Source: an uncultured Akkermansia sp. | GTDB lineage: Bacteria; Verrucomicrobiota; Verrucomicrobiia; Verrucomicrobiales; Akkermansiaceae | Length of the DNA: 35,053 nt | Reading direction: 5' to 3' | Assembly (NCBI GenBank): GCA_947631435.1 | Contig: CANRLM010000026.1 | Span: forward strand, 1 to 35,053 | In this document: positions 15,428-22,683 of the stretch, one piece after another | How positions within the stretch are numbered: position 1 is the stretch's first letter | Layout: every line of letters begins with the position of its first letter | Notes under the pieces: generated by a model | Told to the model about the DNA's origin: nothing | What the model saw: only the letters and a program-made list of their open reading frames with translations | Database searches by the model: none | Position numbers and translations under genes: made by a program

Positions 15428-18400
15428 AAACTCGGACACAAAGGCACTCCACGCAGAGTACCGTGGGGCTATGCTTGAGCGAGATGAAAAGAAAGCCTAC
15501 AAAATACTACGCCGAATTGTTGAGGAGGATCCCAATGATTCAACGGCGAGGGTACAATACGATTCTTTAGGAAGGAAATTAGCGGCTCGGCTTGTAGCAG
15601 AACTCGCCAAAAAAACAGAAAAAGGACAGCTCCAAAAAGCTCTGGCTGAGTTGGAGGGCTTATTTCCTCCTGATGTGCTTAACAAGTGCGATGATTATTT
15701 GAAGATAAAAGAAGAGTCGTCAGACACGTCAGAGAGAAAGAGAGATACGAGAACGAAAGAACTGTACCGTCGCCTCAGGGAGGCTCTTTTATCTCGGAAG
15801 AGGGAGGAGGCATTTGACCTGCTGGAGCAGATATGCAATGTCAATCCGACCGATGGGGATGCGCAGAAGCAGAAATCGGAGACAGGCGCGTTGCTTAGCA
15901 GTCAATATGCGGATGAGATGAATCGTTTAGCTCGAGCAGGCGAGGTGCCGATGCTCTGTGATTTGATGGATCGTATGCGACGTTGGGCAAATCCATCGCT
16001 TCTGTCTCGTCTTGACGGATACAAGGCGGCTGCTGCACTTGTCGACAATTATCGTCGTAAGCAGGCGGAGGAAGAAATCGCGCGCCGCCTTTCGGATTTG
16101 CGTGCAAATGTCGGAGTCTCTGCCAAAAAACGCTACGATGAGGTTTGTGGGATTGGACAATTGGCGGCCAAACATGGAATATCTTTGAAAGGGGAGGATG
16201 CAGGCCTCATAAAAGAGATTAAGAACGCGTGGGATAAAGAGGAATGCGACAGAATAAGAACAGAGGAGTTGGAGAAGCTTGTCGAACGCTTCAACGACAT
16301 CGCGGATATGCTGATGCCCATTGCGGCAGCGACGGAGCAATTGCTTTCTGAACAGTTGCCTGTTCTCGAGGAGATTAGTCGTGAAACTGCTGATCTCGGG
16401 GAGCATGCGGAAGTGGAAGAATTCTTGACGAAAGTTGAGCGAAATATTAAAGAGGTTCGCGATGTTTTACATCAACGATCACTGAAAAAGAAAGTGCGCA
16501 CTCGCGCAAAAAGGATCATGGCTTTCGCCGTCTTGGCCTTAATCGGACTATTTGTTTATGCCTATGTATCCCTTGAGTCGGCGATGAGTGAAATGGAGCA
16601 GGACTATGCTGCGAAAAATGTGGAGAAATTGAGGAAGCTTACAGCGTCTCCCTCCATTGTAAGCGAGGTGGAACAGAAGATAGATACGGATTACAGAGTC
16701 CTATTCGAAAAATGCAAGTCTTTTGTCGAGCGATTCGATTTCTTGAGGCGTGAAGTGAAAAAATGCACAGAACAAATGCGAGAATTGTCGAAGGATTTGA
16801 ATTTCTCGAAGGAAAAAGAATGCGCCTCCGTTTGTATTTCAGCTGAAATTGTGAGAGAGGAACTACAGAAGAAATATAATTACTCGATTCTACCTGAAAC
16901 GGAGCGGGAGTGGGGGGATTTTAAGGAGGCGATTTCTGGTATGAAATCTGAAACTTTTTCGAAAGCTCTTGCAAAATATATGTCACCTCCTAAGACGGCT
17001 TCCCTAGAGGAACTTGAGGCTTTATATACGGAGTATAAGAAAGCTATCCCCATCTTAGGATTTTCCCAGGAACAATGCTTAGAAATTCATAAAGCCTTTC
17101 GTAATACGGTAAGGGAAATCCTGCTGTATATTAATCAACCGAGACTCCCTACACAGGATAATTTACGCTATAGCATGGAGCTGTTTGATAAGTACCGGGA
17201 ATCTTTAGAATTGGATAGAGGTCTGCAGGAAGAAATTGCAAATTTACAGAAGCGATTAGCGGAATTTAATCAAATTGATACGGTTTTGAGTAGGGTTACA
17301 TCGCTCAAGCATTATATCGAGACTCTGGATTCTCTCTCGGCGATTTATTTTAAAATTCCGGATGCTTATAATTATGAATTCTTAAAGCATGTGTCAGAGG
17401 ATCAATTATCTGACATAGCGATGGGGAGTGCTGCGTACGCTTGTGGCGCTATCCCTCAGAAGAGTGAACTTAACCGAGACTTCTTTACTTCTATTCGGAA
17501 AATATTCAGTGAGGGCAAAAATGTATATCTCATGTACAATAGTTCAATAGGGGAGGTGATTGATACCCTCACGAGGGATGCGCAGGATTCCAACATATGG
17601 AGGAAAAACATGAATGTCGTGATTCATGAAGGAGTAATATATCCGGGCATCAAATCGCAGATTAATGGAAAAATTAGCGTTCGTTTGATGAATGAGACCG
17701 GTGAGGAAACAAACAAATACAAAAAAGATTTGCCTGTAGGACGGGTCAAAGAGAGGAGGTTTAAATTTGCGAATCTCAGAGATGAACTCGGATTCAAACG
17801 TCTCCTCCTGCAACGAGGGGCTGTTCTTCCTGTGGACTTGTTGCGTCGCACGGCGAACAAATGCAAGGATACTCAATGTCCTCCTTTGGCTCTCGCGTGG
17901 CTTTTCAAGGAGACTATCGAGCTGATGGAGAGCTATCCGGAACCATTGGCGAATGGAATAGCTCTTTCCCCGTCGCTCCGGAAGGATATCAGAGAATTCA
18001 AGGGCTTGGAACGGCAAATAGATCTTAAGAAAGGGTGCTGGTTGTTGCCTCATAAAGAAAAACATGAACGGGCATTGACTGCTTTCTTTGCTCGCGTAGC
18101 AGAGCAGAATTATCAAAGAGAGATCGACCGCCGATTAAAGTATATTCTTGACGCTCATCTCGTTTTTGCCGGCTTCATGGGGGAACGTGATCACCTTGTT
18201 GTTTTGTCCAATATGATAAGTAGACCTCTTTACCTCATCTCTTGGGATGATGAAAAGAAAGTCTTTCTTACCCCATACAGCGAATACATGAGATTGCAAA
18301 GATTTACTCCGGTTTTTTCAATTGAGCCGATGGACCCTTTCCCTCAGATGCAGGGAAAAACGACTCAAACGCAGAAAGTGTCAAAACAGGTGGAGCCGAT

Positions 18401-18800
18401 ACCTTCTCTTTTTCCCGATGAGGAAACCGGCGCTGCTGACGATGGCGTTAGTCACGGACTGAGCGGGAAGCAACTGAAGATCCACGAGGTGTTGGATAGC
18501 GTGCACATTGACCGAGCGTACTTTGACAAGACCTTTATCAGCGATGTGGTGGAGTTTCTGCGTGGGGAGCTGAGAAAGAACAACATGACTTCGCTGAACA
18601 TCAATTATCAGGCACCCCATAAAGTTACCAAGGACCTCGATGCCACTGAACCTGAAGTGACGTGTTCTTTTTCTGACGTATCTCTGCGTGAGCTGTTAAT
18701 CGGTGTGTGTGAAATAGCCAATTGTGTTTTTGTGGTAAAAGACAACGGGATCTTTATCTACAAGAAAGGGGATCCGGCTTCTGTCGTGCTTGAGACGTGA
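15420..18800 (+). CDS. Helical-repeat / TM / coiled-coil protein with C-terminal secretin-N-like domain
   Basis: 1126 residues. Residues 1-360 are all-helical, with TPR-like pairs (EEAFDLLEQICNVNPTDGDA). A strongly basic stretch (KKKVRTRAKR) precedes a single membrane helix (about 366-385), so the N-terminus is predicted cytoplasmic and the rest periplasmic. Long coiled-coil helices fill about 390-700. A less repetitive region follows to about 985, then the final ~110 residues (IHEVLDSVHIDRAYF, VVEFLRGELRKNNM, TCSFSDVSLRELLIGV, VFVVKDNGIFIYKK). These have the pattern of secretin N-domain (STN-like) modules found C-terminally in many PVC proteins. No pore-forming secretin domain is present. 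It is the last gene of the overlapping operon, and a terminator-like hairpin follows. Composition is clearly AT-rich. Confidence 0.8.
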   Translation: MSKNSDTKALHAEYRGAMLERDEKKAYKILRRIVEEDPNDSTARVQYDSLGRKLAARLVAELAKKTEKGQLQKALAELEGLFPPDVLNKCDDYLKIKEESSDTSERKRDTRTKELYRRLREALLSRKREEAFDLLEQICNVNPTDGDAQKQKSETGALLSSQYADEMNRLARAGEVPMLCDLMDRMRRWANPSLLSRLDGYKAAAALVDNYRRKQAEEEIARRLSDLRANVGVSAKKRYDEVCGIGQLAAKHGISLKGEDAGLIKEIKNAWDKEECDRIRTEELEKLVERFNDIADMLMPIAAATEQLLSEQLPVLEEISRETADLGEHAEVEEFLTKVERNIKEVRDVLHQRSLKKKVRTRAKRIMAFAVLALIGLFVYAYVSLESAMSEMEQDYAAKNVEKLRKLTASPSIVSEVEQKIDTDYRVLFEKCKSFVERFDFLRREVKKCTEQMRELSKDLNFSKEKECASVCISAEIVREELQKKYNYSILPETEREWGDFKEAISGMKSETFSKALAKYMSPPKTASLEELEALYTEYKKAIPILGFSQEQCLEIHKAFRNTVREILLYINQPRLPTQDNLRYSMELFDKYRESLELDRGLQEEIANLQKRLAEFNQIDTVLSRVTSLKHYIETLDSLSAIYFKIPDAYNYEFLKHVSEDQLSDIAMGSAAYACGAIPQKSELNRDFFTSIRKIFSEGKNVYLMYNSSIGEVIDTLTRDAQDSNIWRKNMNVVIHEGVIYPGIKSQINGKISVRLMNETGEETNKYKKDLPVGRVKERRFKFANLRDELGFKRLLLQRGAVLPVDLLRRTANKCKDTQCPPLALAWLFKETIELMESYPEPLANGIALSPSLRKDIREFKGLERQIDLKKGCWLLPHKEKHERALTAFFARVAEQNYQREIDRRLKYILDAHLVFAGFMGERDHLVVLSNMISRPLYLISWDDEKKVFLTPYSEYMRLQRFTPVFSIEPMDPFPQMQGKTTQTQKVSKQVEPIPSLFPDEETGAADDGVSHGLSGKQLKIHEVLDSVHIDRAYFDKTFISDVVEFLRGELRKNNMTSLNINYQAPHKVTKDLDATEPEVTCSFSDVSLRELLIGVCEIANCVFVVKDNGIFIYKKGDPASVVLET

Positions 18801-18801
18801 G

Positions 18802-18827
18802 GATAAAATGCGCTTATCTGCTTTTTT
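18802..18827 (+). terminator. Terminator-like hairpin after the GTPase operon
   Basis: GATAA (18802-18806) pairs with TTATC (18814-18818), followed by a T-run at 18822-18827 just after the TGA at 18800. The stem is short and AT-rich, so termination may be partial. Confidence 0.4.
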
Positions 18828-18841
18828 CAATAAATAACCCA

Positions 18842-18870
18842 TTGGAAGAAATTATCAGTGTAGTTACAAC
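18842..18870 (+). promoter_or_regulatory. Possible promoter of the small lipoprotein gene
   Basis: TTGGAA (18842-18847), 17-nt spacer, TACAAC (18865-18870). The start would fall about 6-7 bases before ATG 18884, giving a nearly leaderless message. Confidence 0.35.
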
Positions 18871-18883
18871 GAAATAGAGATAT

Positions 18884-19279
18884 ATGAAAACGATCAAACT
18901 GTTGGTATTATTTGGTATATGTAGTGTTGGATTGCTGACGCAGGTTTCGTGCAAATCTAAAAATAACGAAATTTGTGACACAGCTAAATCCCTTCTTTCA
19001 AATGTTGTGCGGGAAGTGAGTGAGATGCAAAATTCGATAACCCCCTGGGGTGCCAAGGAAGAGATACCCGATATACGCCGCGAATGGAGTAGAGTCAAAT
19101 CACATATGCTAGGGTGTGAGCAGTGTCAGTATGCGTTGAAGACGAAAGGAACCTCTGTTATTGGGATTGACCTTGAGATGAATCAGATAATTAACCAATG
19201 GTCTATCCAGTGCGATCAAGATATCAATAGGGTAGAGGGAGACTTTCTCAGAGGTTTTATCCAAGGACTTTGCGAGTGA
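18884..19279 (+). CDS. Small predicted lipoprotein
   Basis: 131 residues with a signal peptide (MKTIKLLVLFGICSVGLL) and a lipobox-like end QVSC (Cys23); the Gln at -3 is not ideal. The mature part is helical and has further cysteines (Cys31, the GCEQCQ pair, and others near the C-terminus), which could form periplasmic disulfides. No family recognised. It lies 83 bases after the secretin-N-like protein on the same strand and is probably a membrane-anchored accessory of that system. Confidence 0.75.
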   Translation: MKTIKLLVLFGICSVGLLTQVSCKSKNNEICDTAKSLLSNVVREVSEMQNSITPWGAKEEIPDIRREWSRVKSHMLGCEQCQYALKTKGTSVIGIDLEMNQIINQWSIQCDQDINRVEGDFLRGFIQGLCE

Positions 19280-19589
19280 TTGAACTTATAATGTGCTCAA
19301 GGCGCAGGGGTGTAGGAGTGGCGATTTTACGCCAGTTTCTCAACAGAATAGCAATTTGTATTACTACATGGGGTATTCCCTCGACTGACAATGATGGCGC
19401 AGATGGGAGTATCCTCTAAAGTATCTTGTGTCTTCAGTGGATCGCTGATTCGTTCTATACTTTACATCAGATTCTTGGGAGTCGCGCGTCCGATTATACG
19501 CCGCGGATAGCGCGGAAGACTTGTCAGATAACGTATGGATGATAAACAAGAGAACGAAGATCGTTCCGGAGAAAAGAGATGTTTTTAGC
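19280..19589. other. Intergenic stretch without a supported gene
   Basis: The gap between the small lipoprotein and the next SEL1 gene spans about 340 bases (to 19623). Open frames on either strand are short, with no recognisable motif. A TATAAT at 19287-19292 has no matching -35 box. The stretch may be a decayed gene, but nothing in it identifies one. Confidence 0.4.
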
Positions 19590-19617
19590 TTGAGATATAG
19601 ATAGATTGGTGTAGAGT
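19590..19617 (+). promoter_or_regulatory. Promoter of the cytoplasmic SEL1 gene, leaderless
   Basis: TTGAGA (19590-19595), 16-nt spacer, TAGAGT (19612-19617), then exactly six bases to ATG 19624. The spacing matches that of pdxH and the metal operon. Confidence 0.5.
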
Positions 19618-19623
19618 TTCAGC

Positions 19624-21138
19624 ATGAACGTGGCAACGGACGGGCAGCAACAGACGGATCGCCCTGCTGCGCAGCGGGTGACTACACCTTCTCCGGTAAA
19701 TCCTCCCCCGGACGATGATTCTTTCTACAGGAAGGGCGTGAGGCTCCTCTACGGCATCGGAATGCAACGTGACCCGCGACGTGCTATACAATGCTTCCGA
19801 GAGGGCTATGCAAAGGGCGATCTCAATGCCGGGTACATGCTCGCCGATTGTTTATCCTTTGGATACGGCACTGCCCGCGACTTCGATCAATCTTTCCGAA
19901 TTGCCTCGGATCTCGTCGATAAAAATTTTTATCCGGCGTATCATCTGCTGTCAGGCGCCTGTACGTCCGGCAAAGGCACAGCCATGGATCCGGATACGGG
20001 GGAAGCATACAGCTTAAAAGTGCTTGAATATTGTTCCGAGCCTCTGCCTGGGGTCGATGAATCGATCCGTTTCGAAGCTCTCTTAGGCACCCTGGCGGAC
20101 AAGAAAGAGGTAGATTGGCACGCTGTTGAAAAGATTGCGCTAAAATATCGCGAAAATTCGGATTGGCCCTCGCGTCACGGCTGGCTAGCATCGGCTCTTT
20201 TGAAGATAGATGGTGACTCCTCCTCTCCAAGGCCGGAACTTATGGAAGTTATTGAGGCCGGCTGTGCAGAAGACGATGTTCTGAGCCTTTTCTCAAAAGT
20301 AACTGTGCAAGTCTCTCAAGAACGATTCGAGGAGGCGAATAAGACTCTGAAATACGCTTTGGAGATTACTCCCGGACACCCCTATTTATGCGATTTCTTG
20401 TGGCGGGTCGGTGCGAGCCGGAATGATGATTTTAATAAATTGAAGCGCGGGGTGTGGAGAGCGTGTGCCTTGGGGGCCTCTGCAATAAAACGAGGTAACG
20501 ATCTCGGAGTAAAAATTGAAATAGAACCTCCTCCCTCTGCTGGTGGCTGGATTGTCTGTCGGGATGATCTTACCGGAGAGGAATGGGATAAAAACGAGAA
20601 TTTTTGCCCGGAAGGGCCTTTCATTATCCTGAAAAATACGACCGATAAGAGGTTGCGAGGTGCAACCATTCGGCTGTGTTGTGAAGACACGAAGCAGGAT
20701 CGGACGTTTAACTTGGATCCGATTCCTCCTCTTGGGGAGATATCGCTTGGGATGAGTGATTTCGAAAATATCCAATTTGGCGAAAAACTCTACGTGCGTG
20801 TTGCCAAAAAGAATCGCTATTCTGAAATGGCGTTGGATACGATGCAAGGACTCAATGATTTCCGTCAACTGATCATGCCGCTCGTGATGACCTGGGAAAG
20901 TGACACATTCGGCGGTTATGTTCTCCAGCTAAGGTGTCTTGAAGGCTCGCTCTCCAATATCATGATAACGAAGGCCTCCGGGGCTACCGCCCGCATTCCT
21001 CGGTTGAGGGGAGGTCAAAAGCCGGCCTCTGTCGGGCGGATGGAATTTTCTGATGAGGAAAGTCTGGTTCCTTTTGAATATTTCATTGTAGAGTGTGATG
21101 ATTATGCACCGATTGCAGGAATCATCAAGCCATCATAA
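19624..21138 (+). CDS. SEL1-repeat protein without signal peptide
   Basis: 504 residues, predicted cytoplasmic. After a Gln/Pro/Thr-rich start, SEL1-like repeats span about 34-130 (FYRKGVRLLYGIGMQRDPRR, AIQCFREGYAKGDLNAGYML, DCLSFGYGTARDFDQS). A TPR-like pair follows near 240-270. The C-terminal half (about 290-504) looks beta-rich (GPFIILKNTTDKRLRGATI, GYVLQLRCLEG) and is unknown to me. It reads in the same direction as the GTPase operon but from its own promoter. It may be a second scaffold of that system or an independent accessory gene. Confidence 0.8.
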   Translation: MNVATDGQQQTDRPAAQRVTTPSPVNPPPDDDSFYRKGVRLLYGIGMQRDPRRAIQCFREGYAKGDLNAGYMLADCLSFGYGTARDFDQSFRIASDLVDKNFYPAYHLLSGACTSGKGTAMDPDTGEAYSLKVLEYCSEPLPGVDESIRFEALLGTLADKKEVDWHAVEKIALKYRENSDWPSRHGWLASALLKIDGDSSSPRPELMEVIEAGCAEDDVLSLFSKVTVQVSQERFEEANKTLKYALEITPGHPYLCDFLWRVGASRNDDFNKLKRGVWRACALGASAIKRGNDLGVKIEIEPPPSAGGWIVCRDDLTGEEWDKNENFCPEGPFIILKNTTDKRLRGATIRLCCEDTKQDRTFNLDPIPPLGEISLGMSDFENIQFGEKLYVRVAKKNRYSEMALDTMQGLNDFRQLIMPLVMTWESDTFGGYVLQLRCLEGSLSNIMITKASGATARIPRLRGGQKPASVGRMEFSDEESLVPFEYFIVECDDYAPIAGIIKPS

Positions 21139-21177
21139 TCATGCTTTTACCAATTGCATGACCATGAATACGAGACC

Positions 21178-21345
21178 ATGAATACGATCCGTCAATTAGC
21201 GGAACGTATGCATGAGACAATACCCGAAATTCCAACGAGACCCGGGACAACAGCATTTGAAAATGCGGTTGCTCGTTTACGACGTATGATTGACGATTTG
21301 GAAAGTTCGCGCGCTCCGCACGGGCTACGTGAAGCGGAGGCATGA
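21178..21345 (+). CDS. Small hypothetical protein
   Basis: 55 residues from ATG 21178; an in-frame ATG at 21154 would add eight residues. The sequence is helical and charged (ENAVARLRRMIDDLESS) with no recognised family. It lies 39 bases after the SEL1 gene. It could be a genuine small protein or the broken end of a mobile gene, since decayed sequence follows directly. Confidence 0.35.
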   Translation: MNTIRQLAERMHETIPEIPTRPGTTAFENAVARLRRMIDDLESSRAPHGLREAEA

Positions 21346-21424
21346 CCGAATGCGAGGGGAAAATTTTTGGAGATGAGTGAAGAGGTGAGCTGGAAGGAGC
21401 TTGGTTTTTGTTCCGACCAATGAG

Positions 21425-21514
21425 AGTTTTCATTCATCAAATTGCATAAATAATCTCAAAGTTCCTTTATTAAATTGCATATTTAGAGCAAAAGTTCCTT
21501 CGCTAAACTGCATT
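21425..21514. repeat. 33-bp direct repeats, about three copies
   Basis: AAATTGCATA occurs at 21439 and 21472, and AAACTGCATT at 21505, a period of exactly 33. AAAGTTCCTT occurs at 21458 and 21491, again 33 apart. On the minus strand the unit is an 11-codon in-frame repeat (MQFSEGTFALN, MQFNKGTLRLF, MQFDE then stop). No spacers or cas genes are present, so it is not a CRISPR array. Confidence 0.8.
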
Positions 21515-21586
21515 TGAATGCAGAAAAGCATTGACAGTAAATGTTCGGTATGAAACAACGTCCAGACGAGAGCAAAATGCGGCGAA

Positions 21587-21715
21587 ATGTACCGGGAAAA
21601 ACTCAAGGAATTAGAGGCTTGGAAAGCGAGTAGTCGAAGGAAGCCGATGCTCCTGCTGGGTGCACGTCAGGTGGGGAAACTAGGGCAAACGCATTGGGAA
21701 ACGCGTCTTCGCTGA
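21587..21715 (+). pseudogene. Truncated AAA_14 / DUF4143-family ATPase relic
   Basis: ATG 21587 opens a 42-residue frame, MYREKLKELEAW, then RRKPMLLLGARQVGK. This is the N-terminus of the AAA_14 (ATPase with C-terminal DUF4143) family including its Walker A region. The expected Thr after GK is Leu and the frame stops at 21715, whereas intact members have about 400 residues. It is a degraded accessory gene at the right edge of the island. Confidence 0.75.
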
Positions 21716-21725
21716 GGGGGAGACT

Positions 21726-21756
21726 TTGCTCTTGGCAAGGGGGGAGGTTTTATGAT
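21726..21756 (+). promoter_or_regulatory. Possible promoter of aguB
   Basis: TATGAT (21751-21756) lies 11 bases before ATG 21768. TTGCTC (21726-21731) is a possible -35 box with a long 19-nt spacer. The G-rich run between them cannot serve as a ribosome-binding site if this is the promoter. Confidence 0.3.
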
Positions 21757-21767
21757 ATGGTGCAGGC

Positions 21768-22622
21768 ATGCCGAGAGTAGCACTGATACAGCAAGAAGCT
21801 GCGGAGGAGGCAGCGGAGAACAAGCGGCGGCAGATGCAGGCGATGCGCGAAGCGGCAGCAGGCGGGGCGCAGATCATCTGCACGCAGGAGATGTGCACGA
21901 CGCGTTATTTCTGCCGCACGCAGGATTGTGCGGCGTTTGATTTGGCGGAGGAGATGCCCGGGGCGTGGGGGAAGGAGCTGGGGGCGCTGGCGGCGGAGCT
22001 GGGGGTAGTGCTGATTGTGGCGGGGTTTGAGCGTCGCGCGCCGGGGGTGTACCACAACACGGCGATGGTGATTGATGCGGATGGTGAGTTTCTGGGGACG
22101 TACCGCAAGATGCACATTCCGCAGGATCCGGGATTTGAAGAGAAGTTTTATTTCACACCGGGGGACACGGGCTACCGGAGCTTTGAGACAAAATTCGGCA
22201 AGATCGGCGTGCTTATCTGCTGGGATCAGTGGTATCCGGAGGCAGCGCGGCTCACGGCATTGCAGGGGGCGCAGGCGCTTTTTTATCCCACGGCAATCGG
22301 TTGGATTCCCAGGGAGGAGGAACTCTACGCCGCCCAGCACCACGCATGGGAAACGGTGCAGTGCGGGCACGCTGTGGCGAACGGGTGCTACGTGTGCGCT
22401 GTGAATCGCTGTGGGACGGAGGGACAGACAACATTCTGGGGGCAGAGTTTTGTAGCGGATTACTGCGGGCAGGTGATTGCCAAAGCACCGGTGGAGAAGG
22501 CAGCCATCTTGTATGCCGATCTCGATTTTGCGGCGCTGGAAGATCATCGCCGCATCTGGCCCTTTTTCCGTGACAGACGCATTGATTCCTACGGCGGCAT
22601 TACTCGACGCTGGGGCGAATGA
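21768..22622 (+). CDS. aguB: N-carbamoylputrescine amidase
   Basis: 284 residues of the nitrilase superfamily, normal length for AguB. It hydrolyses N-carbamoylputrescine to putrescine, CO2 and ammonia in the agmatine route of polyamine synthesis. The catalytic triad is visible: Glu in ICTQEMCTT (about 41), Lys in YRKMHIPQDP (about 120) and Cys in LICWDQWYPEAAR (about 157). The EKFYFTPGDTGY and FYPTAIGW segments are typical of AguB rather than other nitrilases. The partner agmatine deiminase gene is not next to it; a helicase gene follows after 61 bases. It starts the G+C-rich core block right of the island. Confidence 0.95.
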   Translation: MPRVALIQQEAAEEAAENKRRQMQAMREAAAGGAQIICTQEMCTTRYFCRTQDCAAFDLAEEMPGAWGKELGALAAELGVVLIVAGFERRAPGVYHNTAMVIDADGEFLGTYRKMHIPQDPGFEEKFYFTPGDTGYRSFETKFGKIGVLICWDQWYPEAARLTALQGAQALFYPTAIGWIPREEELYAAQHHAWETVQCGHAVANGCYVCAVNRCGTEGQTTFWGQSFVADYCGQVIAKAPVEKAAILYADLDFAALEDHRRIWPFFRDRRIDSYGGITRRWGE

Positions 22623-22670
22623 ACATTGAACGAACCGCGTGCGCTGCTCAGTGGCGGTGGAGCTTCGCAC

Positions 22671-22676
22671 GGGGAG
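22671..22676 (+). promoter_or_regulatory. Shine-Dalgarno-like site for hrpA
   Basis: GGGGAG lies seven bases before ATG 22684 and supports this start over an in-frame GTG at 22639. Confidence 0.45.
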
Positions 22677-22683
22677 CAGAGAG

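Noticed and set aside
19364..19549. 61-residue minus-strand open frame in the 344-base gap
   Set aside because: Low-information sequence with no motif, start signal or plausible neighbour relation.
21425..21514. Possible CRISPR array
   Set aside because: The 33-bp repeats are directly adjacent with no unique spacers, and there are no cas genes.
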